Below are positions 1-5,736 of a stretch of 6,081 bases of DNA, one piece after another (position 1 is the stretch's first letter; each line of letters opens with the position of its first letter). The position numbers and the translations under genes are program-made. The DNA is from an uncultured Pseudomonadota bacterium (GTDB lineage: Bacteria > Myxococcota_A > UBA9042 > CAIXZC01), in assembly GCA_937876385.1 (NCBI GenBank), contig CALFHQ010000114.1, forward strand, positions 1 through 6,081, read 5' to 3'. The notes beneath the pieces were generated by a model, which saw nothing but the letters and a program-made list of their open reading frames with translations, did no database searches and had not been told where the DNA came from.

Positions 1-901
1 CTCCGAGGCAGTAGAACCAACCGGCCGCTGTACCCACGTAGACCTTGCCGTCCACCACGCACGGTGCGGAATGGATCCTCCCTCTCAGGTCCAGTTTCTG
101 GAGTTCGGTCCCATCCTCGGCATTGAGCATCACGAGGTGTTTGCCATAGGAACCGAACAGAACTTTGCCATCCACAACGGCGGGAGAGCACCAGATGGGA
201 GCCTCGGCGTCGTATTGCCAGAGCTCTTTCCCCGAGGACGCATCGACGCAGTAGAAGGTTCCGTCGTTGCCGCCGATGTACAGGCGACCATCCACCAATG
301 CAGGGGTCGAGTACCAACCCCGCTTGTTCTTAAAGGACCAGACCACCTTGCCGGTCTTTCGCTCCAGGCACACCAACTGGGGGGAGGCCTCTTCAGCGGC
401 AATATAGGCAAAGTCGTCATCAAGGACGGCTGACACATCGGTATCGTCTCCGATGTTGGTCATCCATTTCTTCTTGCCGTCGGCGACGCTGAGGCACCGC
501 ACCTCCCCGTTGAAATTCCCGACGATGAGGTCGTCGCCGTCCACGGCCACCGAGCCTTCGGCTCCGTTTGACCCGGGTTTGGTCCCTGGTCCGATTCCCC
601 CCACGAAGGTCTTCCAGTGCTCCTTCCCTGTTTCCGGGTCCAGGCACCGCGCAGTTCCACATTCCCCCGCAATGTAGAGTCGTCCACCCACCACGCAGGG
701 GGAGGAATCAAGGTCGTTGCCGGTATTGAAACGCCACAGTCGCTTTCCTGTGGCCGCATCTAGGCAATGCAGATGGTCGTCGACGTTTGGAGCGTATATT
801 CGATTTTTGTAGATGCACAGCGAGCCCTTGAACATTCGTGCTGCCCGGTACTTCCACATCAGCTTCCCATCGCTAGCTCGAAAGCAGTAGAGGTGGCGGT
901 C
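1..901 (-). repeat. ~120-bp coding repeat encoding propeller blades
   Basis: Within the propeller gene the DNA itself repeats with a period near 120 bp. Each unit encodes VVDG(K/R)xY, then a small-residue strand, xCxD and xxGKxxW. The spacing between conserved Trp codons is 40, 40, 50, 42, 40 and 40 codons. The 50-codon step holds a Gly-rich loop at residues 226-246. The repeats have diverged in sequence, so this reads as an old protein repeat rather than a recent tandem expansion. Confidence 0.7.
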
Positions 902-1279
902 CTGGCTTCCCACGAAGACGTATCCGGCCAGGTGGGAGGCCTGTCCGGTCCATCCGGTGCCGCTCCACACTTTGGGCTTTCCTCGAAGCAAGGTCTCGAA
1001 GTCCTCGGTTCGGTATTCCCAGACAACCTTCAACTTTTCGGGAAGTGGTCCGGTGCCGTAGAAGCGGTGCCGGGGGTTGCCTCGGAACATCAGCACAGTC
1101 TCATCGCTTTGGGAAGAATCGCCATACTTCCATTCAGGGAGCACCACGGGCTCGTCGGCGACCCAGGTGTGACCGGGTCTAAGGGCCTTCGCCTTTCCCT
1201 GTGCGTTCCCCTCGAATCGAAGAACAAGCCCTCCGGCCACTGACAGACTCATGGTTTTCAGGAAGTGTCGTCGGTCCAT
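1..1279 (-). CDS. Tat-exported PQQ-like beta-propeller repeat protein, C-terminus cut by window edge
   Basis: The frame is open for 426 codons from ATG at 1279 to the window edge. The N-terminus MDRRHFLKTMSLSVAGGL is a Tat signal: RRxFLK at residues 3-8, a short hydrophobic stretch, and possible cleavage near A26. The mature part is a beta-propeller of the PQQ_2/BamB-like type. Blade strands of the form (D/T/S)GKxxW have Trp at 87 (degenerate), 142, 182, 222, 272, 314 and 354, with Q394 in the eighth. VDG(R/K)(L/V)Y strands recur every ~40 residues. Eight blades are visible, so the C-terminus is probably close. I see no alcohol-dehydrogenase catalytic motifs, so substrate binding or a scaffold role in the periplasm is as likely as enzymatic activity. 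The start lacks a clear Shine-Dalgarno and lies 8 nt after the preceding stop, which suggests translational coupling. The next Met (residue 10) would remove the RR motif, so 1279 is preferred. The specific function is unknown. Confidence 0.9.
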   Translation of the reverse strand, partial: MDRRHFLKTMSLSVAGGLVLRFEGNAQGKAKALRPGHTWVADEPVVLPEWKYGDSSQSDETVLMFRGNPRHRFYGTGPLPEKLKVVWEYRTEDFETLLRGKPKVWSGTGWTGQASHLAGYVFVGSQDRHLYCFRASDGKLMWKYRAARMFKGSLCIYKNRIYAPNVDDHLHCLDAATGKRLWRFNTGNDLDSSPCVVGGRLYIAGECGTARCLDPETGKEHWKTFVGGIGPGTKPGSNGAEGSVAVDGDDLIVGNFNGEVRCLSVADGKKKWMTNIGDDTDVSAVLDDDFAYIAAEEASPQLVCLERKTGKVVWSFKNKRGWYSTPALVDGRLYIGGNDGTFYCVDASSGKELWQYDAEAPIWCSPAVVDGKVLFGSYGKHLVMLNAEDGTELQKLDLRGRIHSAPCVVDGKVYVGTAAGWFYCLG

Positions 1280-1287
1280 TTCAGCAC

Positions 1288-1482
1288 TCAAGAGTGAAGG
1301 CGGGCGAAATGGGAGTAGCTTCGGTCCCAAGTAGCCTCGGCCTCTTTGTCGAAGAAACAGGCTGGGAGTTGTTGCTTTGCCCGATGGTAGCTGACGCATT
1401 CGCAACACTTGCCCATCCTGGGACAACCGGCGTAGGTGCAGTTGCACTGTTTCATGTTCTTCTGAATGCTAGGGCACTCCAT
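1288..1482 (-). CDS. Small eight-cysteine protein, DUF6485-like
   Basis: This 64-residue protein has Cys at 3, 13, 15, 20, 26, 27, 29 and 42. It starts MECPxxxKN and continues with CxCxYxxC, then KCCECVxYHR, then LPACFF and an acidic helix ending in an aromatic/basic tail. From memory this is the layout of the DUF6485 family of small conserved proteins of unknown function. The Cys spacing suggests zinc or Fe-S binding, which is inference. There is no signal peptide, so it is probably cytoplasmic. The ATG overlaps the last 14 nt of the glycosyltransferase gene and is preceded by GGAGG at a 6-nt spacing. The stop is 8 nt before the propeller gene. It is therefore a real, translationally coupled operon member despite its size. 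The family call is fairly sure; the function is unknown. Confidence 0.85.
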   Translation of the reverse strand: MECPSIQKNMKQCNCTYAGCPRMGKCCECVSYHRAKQQLPACFFDKEAEATWDRSYSHFARLHS

Positions 1483-3679
1483 TGGGTTCCTCCGTTTCCT
1501 CGTCGTTGTTCGGTTCCTCTGGCAGCGAATAGAAGCGCTTTGCCTCCTCGAACCCTGCGTCCTTTCGGTAGATGCGAACGAGGGGAACTCCGTCCACCGT
1601 GGCTTCGTCGATGGGTCCCAGTGTATCCATGTTCTTCCAGTACCTCATCTCCTCTTCGGTGAAGCGCTCTTCCACGTCAAAGAGCATCACCTCGGGGGCA
1701 TGCCGCCTCGAGACGCACTTCAGGTCCTCTCGCATCCACCCTTCTCGCTCATACATTCCACAGGTTCCGTTGGTGGCATCCTGGAAGTCCACCTGGCTCT
1801 TGTAGGGTGCGTAGCGGTTTACATAGTCCAGAGCGTCCCGGTTGGCATAGCTCCAGAACTGCCGTTGCATTCGTTCGTCGGAAGCCCCTCTGGCTCCTCC
1901 GATGAACTCGTTGTAATACGCGGTGCCGTGGGAGACGTACTTGAGCGTATCTCGAGCTCCCGGGGCCAACACGGCTCCCCCCACAATCACCCAGAGGGCC
2001 ATCGCAGCGATTCGTTGGAGACGTTGCGTTCTCACAAGACCGGCCGCGGTACCAATCCATCGTTGCAGCCCCCACGCTGCGATAAATGCCATGAAGGGCA
2101 CACTGAGCAGCCAGTGCTTCACTCCGCCAAAGATGGGGGTCTTCGATTGCGCAATAAGGAGAATCGGAAAGGCGAGGTTCCACACCACAAAGACGACTCT
2201 GCCCCAGGAATGATCGAGGCCCCCTTCCTCCTCCGGTGGAAGCTCCATGGTCGCCGTAAGCTCGGGGTTCACGTGATCCTCCACCGAACTTCCCAGGGGT
2301 ATGGGAACAACGCTTTCCCGGAATGGATTCCCTCGGGCAGCACGCCGAATCTTGAAATCGGCGACAACTCGAACAATGGACTCACGGATTGCGATGACGG
2401 TGCCCACGAAGAAGAGAATGAGGGTCATCACCGGCATGGTGAACAGGGTCATGGCAAAGGGGAAGGAGACGGGAAAGGGTGGTGCCTGGTAGGCCTGACC
2501 AAAGTAGTACTGGAAGTAGTGCTCGTGCTTCAGGTGAAAGCCCATGTAGCTTCCCATGTGGGCAATGGAGTCGTACCAGAGCCACGGCCAGAGCAGAAAC
2601 AGCATGGGCAGTCCGATGAGGGGCATAAAGAGGAAGGCGGCGGGAAGGGCCGGGAGGGACAGTTTCCAGCCGTCTCGTCGAAACTGTCCCCAGTTGGCAA
2701 CAACCCACCACAGGATCAGGGTAATGGGAATGAAGAAGGCGTTGAGCTTCGTGAGCAGCGCAAACCCCCAGAACACGGCGGTCCAGACAGCCCAGATGGT
2801 GGAGTTCAAAGACCTGGCGAAGGCCACCAGTACAAGGAAGTTCAAAGCCGTAATGGGAATGTCGAAGCAGGTGAGATGGGCGTGAAAGAAGAGCCGCGGA
2901 ACAAACGCGGTCAGCAGAGTCGCCAGCAGCGCGATGGCGGTTCCCCCCCACTCCACTCCAAAGAGAAATACAAGGAAGACCAGGAGGCCACCAAAGAGGG
3001 CACCGGGGAAACGGAACGCGTCGGATTCGGAGAGGAACTGCGTCGCTTCGTCGGTTTCCACCTCGCATCCCCGCAGCACTCGATTGCCCTCGGAGTCAAA
3101 CTCTCCCACGTCGCAGCGATGCTTGAGGTCTTCCACCGTTCCGTCGCCAGTGAGCAACTCCCCCAAAGCCTGATGCTTCTGGCGGCTCAGGATCTTCACC
3201 TTCCCAATGTGGCGAACGGCGTCTGCCGGATCGCCCCCCACAGAGATCGGGGCCAGCAAGGTAACCACGTCCCCTTCGTCAAAACCGTGGGCAATTCCCA
3301 GGTCTCGAACTTCAATCTTCTCTCCTACCACTCGAATGGGACGGCGCTTCTCACCAAACAGGCGCCAACTCACTCCAAATAGGACCTTCATCAATGGAGG
3401 GTGCTCGGAGTTGTTCTTCCAGACCTTCTCGACCTTGTCCCGCCCCAGAAGCTCGGACCGCTCTGCCTGGGAGTCGGCGTTGTGAAGCTCGAACAGCCAA
3501 TTGAAATAGACCTTTCCGTGGTGAAAGTAGAAGGACTCGTCCCGAGTAAACCCCATGGACGTGGTGTTCATCACAAGGATCACAAAGGCGAGCCCGAGAG
3601 CCGTCGCAGCAAGGTAGTCCAGGTAGGACAGAGAACGCCCCTTGAACATCACTCCTGAACTGTCACGCCCTTCACGCAC
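1469..3679 (-). CDS. GT39/PMT-like polytopic glycosyltransferase with a periplasmic insert
   Basis: This 736-residue membrane protein shows the GT-C layout of the PMT/ArnT class, which moves sugars from polyprenyl-phosphate donors to acceptors on the outer face of the inner membrane. Visible parts are a first membrane segment (~20-38), TRDES with the acidic pair D47/E48 in the first extracytoplasmic loop, SEHPPL (91-96), RFPGALFG (223-230), PRLFFHAH...FDIP (261-275), hydrophobic segments up to ~573 (about eleven in all), GGVKHWLLSVP (518-528), YYNEFIGGARGA (588-599) and a soluble C-terminal region (~575-736). Residues ~110-218 are an insert between HPPL and RFPG. Residues ~430-492 form a second long hydrophilic loop with an acidic patch. 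The GTG start is chosen because GGAGAG precedes it; ATG at 3649 is an alternative but its AGGAG lies only 2 nt away. It heads a three-gene operon. The acceptor (lipid A, protein or another glycan) cannot be told from the sequence. Confidence 0.88.
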   Translation of the reverse strand: MREGRDSSGVMFKGRSLSYLDYLAATALGLAFVILVMNTTSMGFTRDESFYFHHGKVYFNWLFELHNADSQAERSELLGRDKVEKVWKNNSEHPPLMKVLFGVSWRLFGEKRRPIRVVGEKIEVRDLGIAHGFDEGDVVTLLAPISVGGDPADAVRHIGKVKILSRQKHQALGELLTGDGTVEDLKHRCDVGEFDSEGNRVLRGCEVETDEATQFLSESDAFRFPGALFGGLLVFLVFLFGVEWGGTAIALLATLLTAFVPRLFFHAHLTCFDIPITALNFLVLVAFARSLNSTIWAVWTAVFWGFALLTKLNAFFIPITLILWWVVANWGQFRRDGWKLSLPALPAAFLFMPLIGLPMLFLLWPWLWYDSIAHMGSYMGFHLKHEHYFQYYFGQAYQAPPFPVSFPFAMTLFTMPVMTLILFFVGTVIAIRESIVRVVADFKIRRAARGNPFRESVVPIPLGSSVEDHVNPELTATMELPPEEEGGLDHSWGRVVFVVWNLAFPILLIAQSKTPIFGGVKHWLLSVPFMAFIAAWGLQRWIGTAAGLVRTQRLQRIAAMALWVIVGGAVLAPGARDTLKYVSHGTAYYNEFIGGARGASDERMQRQFWSYANRDALDYVNRYAPYKSQVDFQDATNGTCGMYEREGWMREDLKCVSRRHAPEVMLFDVEERFTEEEMRYWKNMDTLGPIDEATVDGVPLVRIYRKDAGFEEAKRFYSLPEEPNNDEETEEPNGVP
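1489..1493 (-). promoter_or_regulatory. Ribosome binding site of the DUF6485-like gene
   Basis: GGAGG on the minus strand lies 6 nt before the ATG at 1482, inside the 3' end of the upstream glycosyltransferase gene. It fixes the start of the small gene and supports active re-initiation across the overlap. Confidence 0.75.
3026..3352 (-). other. Inserted extracytoplasmic domain in the glycosyltransferase, FlgT-C/OB-like
   Basis: Residues ~110-218 of the glycosyltransferase have no hydrophobic segments. They contain IEVRDLGIAHGFDEGDVVTL, later HIGKVKIL and then a GELLTGDG turn. The pattern (D-L/I-G, G-x-x-x-GD, iG-x-v-x-i) resembles small beta-barrels such as the FlgT C-terminal domain. C189 and C205 sit close together near its end and could form a disulfide, which would suit a periplasmic position. 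The domain assignment is pattern-based inference; the presence of an insert is seen directly. Confidence 0.5.
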
Positions 3680-3683
3680 GAAA

Positions 3684-3689
3684 CTCTCC
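3684..3689 (-). promoter_or_regulatory. Ribosome binding site deciding the GTG start of the glycosyltransferase
   Basis: GGAGAG on the minus strand places GGAG 6 nt before GTG at 3679. This spacing is better than the 2-nt gap in front of the alternative ATG at 3649, so the longer protein is preferred. Confidence 0.6.
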
Positions 3690-3717
3690 GCGAATCGGTA
3701 CCGGGTTCCCGAGTGTC

Positions 3718-3745
3718 ATTGTCTCGATGTATCCGGCGTTGTCAA
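3718..3745 (-). promoter_or_regulatory. Predicted sigma70-type promoter of the glycosyltransferase operon
   Basis: On the minus strand a perfect TTGACA (3745-3740) is followed after 16 nt by GACAAT (3723-3718, 4/6 match to TATAAT). Transcription would start near 3711, leaving a leader of about 30 nt with the GGAGAG site. The -35 begins immediately after the TGA of the 316-residue gene, so the operon can be driven separately from that gene. I see no convincing terminator in the 66-bp gap, so read-through is also possible. Confidence 0.55.
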
Positions 3746-4696
3746 TCAGGCAAAGTGCAGCAGCGAGACCTCCTGCAGGATGCGGCCCTCAAGCGGCCCT
3801 CCCGAATCCGACATCACAACCAGGGAGTCCCCCTTCAACAACAGGCTTCCAGCCTTTGGAAACTGCTCGGTGACCTCTTCTCGAAACTGCTGCAGCACGG
3901 GTGATTCCACCAACCGTTTCTCCCCGGTAAAACTGAGGGCATCCGTCACTCCATCAAACCGCACCGAGGCTCCATCCTTCACCGCCAGGGGGAGATGGAT
4001 GAAAAGAAATCGCCCAAAGACCAGGGTACTACCGGCAAGAACGTCCAGTCGATGATGGCGAGCCAGGGGATCACTTGAAGCCAACCCCTTCAACCATCGC
4101 TCTGCGACTTCCAAGGCCGCGCCGCAGTGGAGCGAGCAAGGATACCAGGATACCGGACTGGTCATGGGGGGAAAGAAATTGAGCAGTGCGGGGTGGCGCT
4201 CTTCGGGGTCGCCGGCCGAAAGCAGCGCTTTGACGACTTCCCCATCATCCTGCCGGGGTCTCGCAGCAAAGGCTTCCACGCAACAGCGAGGGTAGCCCAG
4301 CAGCTCGCCGCTCCTCAAGATGGCTTGAAGGCGAGAAGAGCCGGAAGTTCTCTCTTGCCTTTCACTCGCCACCAACTCTTCAAGGAGGGTGCCAATGGGG
4401 GACGCAAAGAGGGTGACTGGAGGAAGCGCCGCATCCCCCATATCTCGTTCGAAGGGTGCCGGGGCGCCTTCCTGGCCCACAAGTTCCACTCGATTGCCTC
4501 GCTGTTGCAGCTCGGCCTTCAGTCGCTCCCCTTCGTCGGGGGTCAAGTCTTCCAGCTTGAGGGAAGGCTTGAGCCCTTCTTGAAACAGCTCAAGTTCCAA
4601 CGGAATCCGCTTCGACAGCCACGGAAAGTGAAGGGGTTGGTTCGTCCCCTTTCCTTCCCCTTCTGCTCTCAGCCACTCGACCCATCTACCGCTCAT
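3746..4696 (-). CDS. Protein of unknown function with GYPxCC and CSLHC cysteine motifs
   Basis: This 316-residue protein is predicted to be soluble; I see no signal peptide or membrane segment. The central region carries GELLGYPRCCVEAF (residues 130-143, C138/C139), then PALLNFFPP and SWYPCSLHCGAA (183-194, C187 and C191). The GYPxCC motif followed by a second C-x3-C pair is seen, as I recall it, in DUF483-like and related uncharacterised families. The four cysteines plus H190 could bind a metal or an Fe-S cluster, which is inference. The N-terminal ~110 residues are charged, with an E/R-rich stretch. The C-terminal part (~215-316) has alternating hydrophobic strands. ATG at 4696 has AGAGGG at a good spacing. 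The gene diverges from the U32 pair across a shared symmetric promoter, which links their expression. The frame is real, but the molecular function is unknown. Confidence 0.85.
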   Translation of the reverse strand: MSGRWVEWLRAEGEGKGTNQPLHFPWLSKRIPLELELFQEGLKPSLKLEDLTPDEGERLKAELQQRGNRVELVGQEGAPAPFERDMGDAALPPVTLFASPIGTLLEELVASERQERTSGSSRLQAILRSGELLGYPRCCVEAFAARPRQDDGEVVKALLSAGDPEERHPALLNFFPPMTSPVSWYPCSLHCGAALEVAERWLKGLASSDPLARHHRLDVLAGSTLVFGRFLFIHLPLAVKDGASVRFDGVTDALSFTGEKRLVESPVLQQFREEVTEQFPKAGSLLLKGDSLVVMSDSGGPLEGRILQEVSLLHFA

Positions 4697-4703
4697 GAGT
4701 GCA

Positions 4704-4709
4704 CCCTCT
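4704..4709 (-). promoter_or_regulatory. Ribosome binding site of the GYPxCC gene
   Basis: AGAGGG on the minus strand lies 7 nt before the ATG at 4696 and supports that start. Confidence 0.6.
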
Positions 4710-4722
4710 GCCGTTCAGGCGG

Positions 4723-4751
4723 ATTGTAACAGACCCCCCGCTCTGATACAA
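4723..4751 (-). promoter_or_regulatory. Predicted promoter of the GYPxCC gene, minus-strand reading of the dyad
   Basis: On the minus strand TTGTAT (4751-4746) is followed after 17 nt by TACAAT (4728-4723). Initiation near 4716 would give a leader of about 20 nt containing the AGAGGG site. Confidence 0.55.
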
Positions 4752-4752
4752 T
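4724..4752 (+). promoter_or_regulatory. Predicted promoter of the U32 gene pair, plus-strand reading of the dyad
   Basis: TTGTAA (4724-4729, 4/6 match to TTGACA) is followed after exactly 17 nt by TACAAT (4747-4752, 5/6 match to TATAAT). Initiation near 4759 would leave only about 12 nt before the TTG start, so the transcript would begin almost at the Shine-Dalgarno. Confidence 0.6.
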
Positions 4753-4759
4753 CCGGCTC

Positions 4760-4765
4760 AGGAGG
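4760..4765 (+). promoter_or_regulatory. Consensus ribosome binding site deciding a TTG start
   Basis: A full AGGAGG lies 5 nt before TTG at 4771. No in-frame ATG follows until residue 93, well inside the conserved barrel, so the TTG start is well supported. Confidence 0.75.
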
Positions 4766-4770
4766 CGCAG

Positions 4771-5736
4771 TTGTCTACACCACCCACCATCGTCGTTGGA
4801 TTGCACGGTCAGACCGAACCGGAGTACGCCCACGCACTCGCCGAGGCTGGAGCCGGGGAGTTCTTCCTGGGATATGTCCCCGAGCCTTGGTGGAAGCGGT
4901 GGGGATTTGAGGTCTCCCCCAACCGGCGTTATCGCCAAAATCAGCAGTTCATCGAGCGCACCCGTCTGGAAGCAGTTTTGAAGCAGGCGACCCGGGATGG
5001 CATTCCGGTGTCCCTCACCTTCAACGAGCATTTCATAACTCAAGACATGTGGGATGCTGCCCTACCCTTCCTCAAAGACGCCGTGAAGCTTGGAGTGTCT
5101 GCGATTATCGTGGCAGACCCCGGTGTCCTTCTCCCTCTTCGTTCCGAGTTTCCTGGGTTGGGGCTCCATGTCAGCGGTGATGCCGGGGTTACCAATCCCA
5201 GGGCTGTGGAGTGGCTCCACGGGTTGGGTGCCACCCGAGTCATTTTTCCTCGAGAGTTGGCATACGGCGACATGCTCCCCATCCTGGATGATGCCCCGGA
5301 AGGGCTGGAGTTCGAAGCCTTTGTCATGGGGGAGCCGTGTGTCTACGACGGAGCGAGGTGTTTCACCGAGCATGGGTACGGATTCTCGTGCGATTTCTGC
5401 AACAATCACATCCGCAAGACCCTTTTTCGGCGTGGTGAATCGAGCGGCGTTCCTTTGGACCCGCCGGACGCACATTGGGTGGACGATCCTCGCCATTGGG
5501 CGGTGCGTTCCCTGGGCAAGTGCGGCTTGTGCGCCATTGGGCCGCTGATGACACAGGGCGTTTCTCACATTAAGATTCCGGGACGAGCCTCACAGGCAAT
5601 GGCCACAACTACCCTGGTGGCCCGAATGCTGCGCCACCTCAACGAGGGAGCGCCTTTTGCCCGGGGGCTCCTGGAAGCTCCCGATGTTTGCTCCTCGAAG
5701 ACCTTCTGCTACTACCCGGAGTTGGCCGATGATTGA
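4771..5736 (+). CDS. U32-family protein, UbiU/UbiV-like, probable Fe-S protein
   Basis: The 321 residues follow the U32 TIM-barrel pattern: PNRRYRQNQQF (50-60), SLTFNEH (81-87), ADPGVL (115-120), SGDAGVTNP (135-143), RVIFPRELAYGDM (156-168) and CGLCAIGPLMTQGVSHIKIPGR (251-272, the KIxGR signature). The cysteine set C190 (GEPC), C197 (GARCF), C207 and C210 (SCDFC) lies where UbiU/UbiV carry 4Fe-4S ligands. C251/C254 and C307/C313 are additional candidates. Known relatives act in oxygen-independent hydroxylation of ubiquinone precursors (UbiU-UbiV) or RNA bases (RlhA, TrhP), although the family is often labelled peptidase. The length is close to E. coli UbiU (331 residues, from memory). The start is TTG with a full AGGAGG. 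The stop overlaps the next U32-like gene by 8 nt, as expected for a heterodimer pair. The exact substrate is not determined; a divergent uncharacterised U32 subfamily is possible. Confidence 0.85.
   Translation: MSTPPTIVVGLHGQTEPEYAHALAEAGAGEFFLGYVPEPWWKRWGFEVSPNRRYRQNQQFIERTRLEAVLKQATRDGIPVSLTFNEHFITQDMWDAALPFLKDAVKLGVSAIIVADPGVLLPLRSEFPGLGLHVSGDAGVTNPRAVEWLHGLGATRVIFPRELAYGDMLPILDDAPEGLEFEAFVMGEPCVYDGARCFTEHGYGFSCDFCNNHIRKTLFRRGESSGVPLDPPDAHWVDDPRHWAVRSLGKCGLCAIGPLMTQGVSHIKIPGRASQAMATTTLVARMLRHLNEGAPFARGLLEAPDVCSSKTFCYYPELADD

Larger units (their letters stand above)
4717..4758. repeat. 42-bp inverted repeat spanning the divergent promoter
   Basis: The left arm (4717-4730) reads AGGCGGATTGTAAC. 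The right arm (4745-4758), read on the minus strand, is AGCCGGATTGTATC. They match at 12 of 14 positions and are separated by a 14-nt spacer that is pyrimidine-rich and includes a run of six C. The dyad overlaps both promoters exactly. It could be the footprint of a dimeric regulator, a symmetric bidirectional promoter, or both. Confidence 0.75.

Noticed and set aside
130..759. Short minus-strand frames at 130-438, 420-662 and 460-759
   Set aside because: They are out of frame with the continuous 426-codon propeller reading, which shows regular blade repeats and a Tat signal and has no stop. There is no frameshift to explain.
767..1662. Plus-strand frames at 767-1243 and 1201-1662
   Set aside because: They lie opposite the propeller and DUF6485-like genes and show no recognisable motif.
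1749..3068. Minus-strand frames at 1749-2183 and 2382-3068 in another phase of the glycosyltransferase
   Set aside because: They are rich in Arg, Pro, Cys and His with no hydrophobic segments, typical of shifted frames. The main frame is intact across both stretches.
1466..3382. A 638-codon plus-strand open frame antisense to the glycosyltransferase
   Set aside because: It mirrors the real gene almost end to end. Its translation is rich in Gly, His, Glu and Lys with no domain or membrane pattern, while the minus strand gives a clear GT-C protein. The open frame is a by-product of codon bias.
3701..3711. CGGG-TT-CCCG palindrome in the gap before the glycosyltransferase, considered as a terminator
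   Set aside because: The loop is only 2 nt and the stem 4 bp, with no T-run. It lies within the predicted promoter leader and is too weak to call.
4127..4729. A 200-codon plus-strand frame antisense to the GYPxCC gene
   Set aside because: It has no motif, covers the coding region of a well-supported gene and runs through the divergent promoter.
5062..5568. A 168-codon minus-strand frame inside the U32 gene
   Set aside because: It is antisense to strongly conserved U32 motifs and has no recognisable content of its own.
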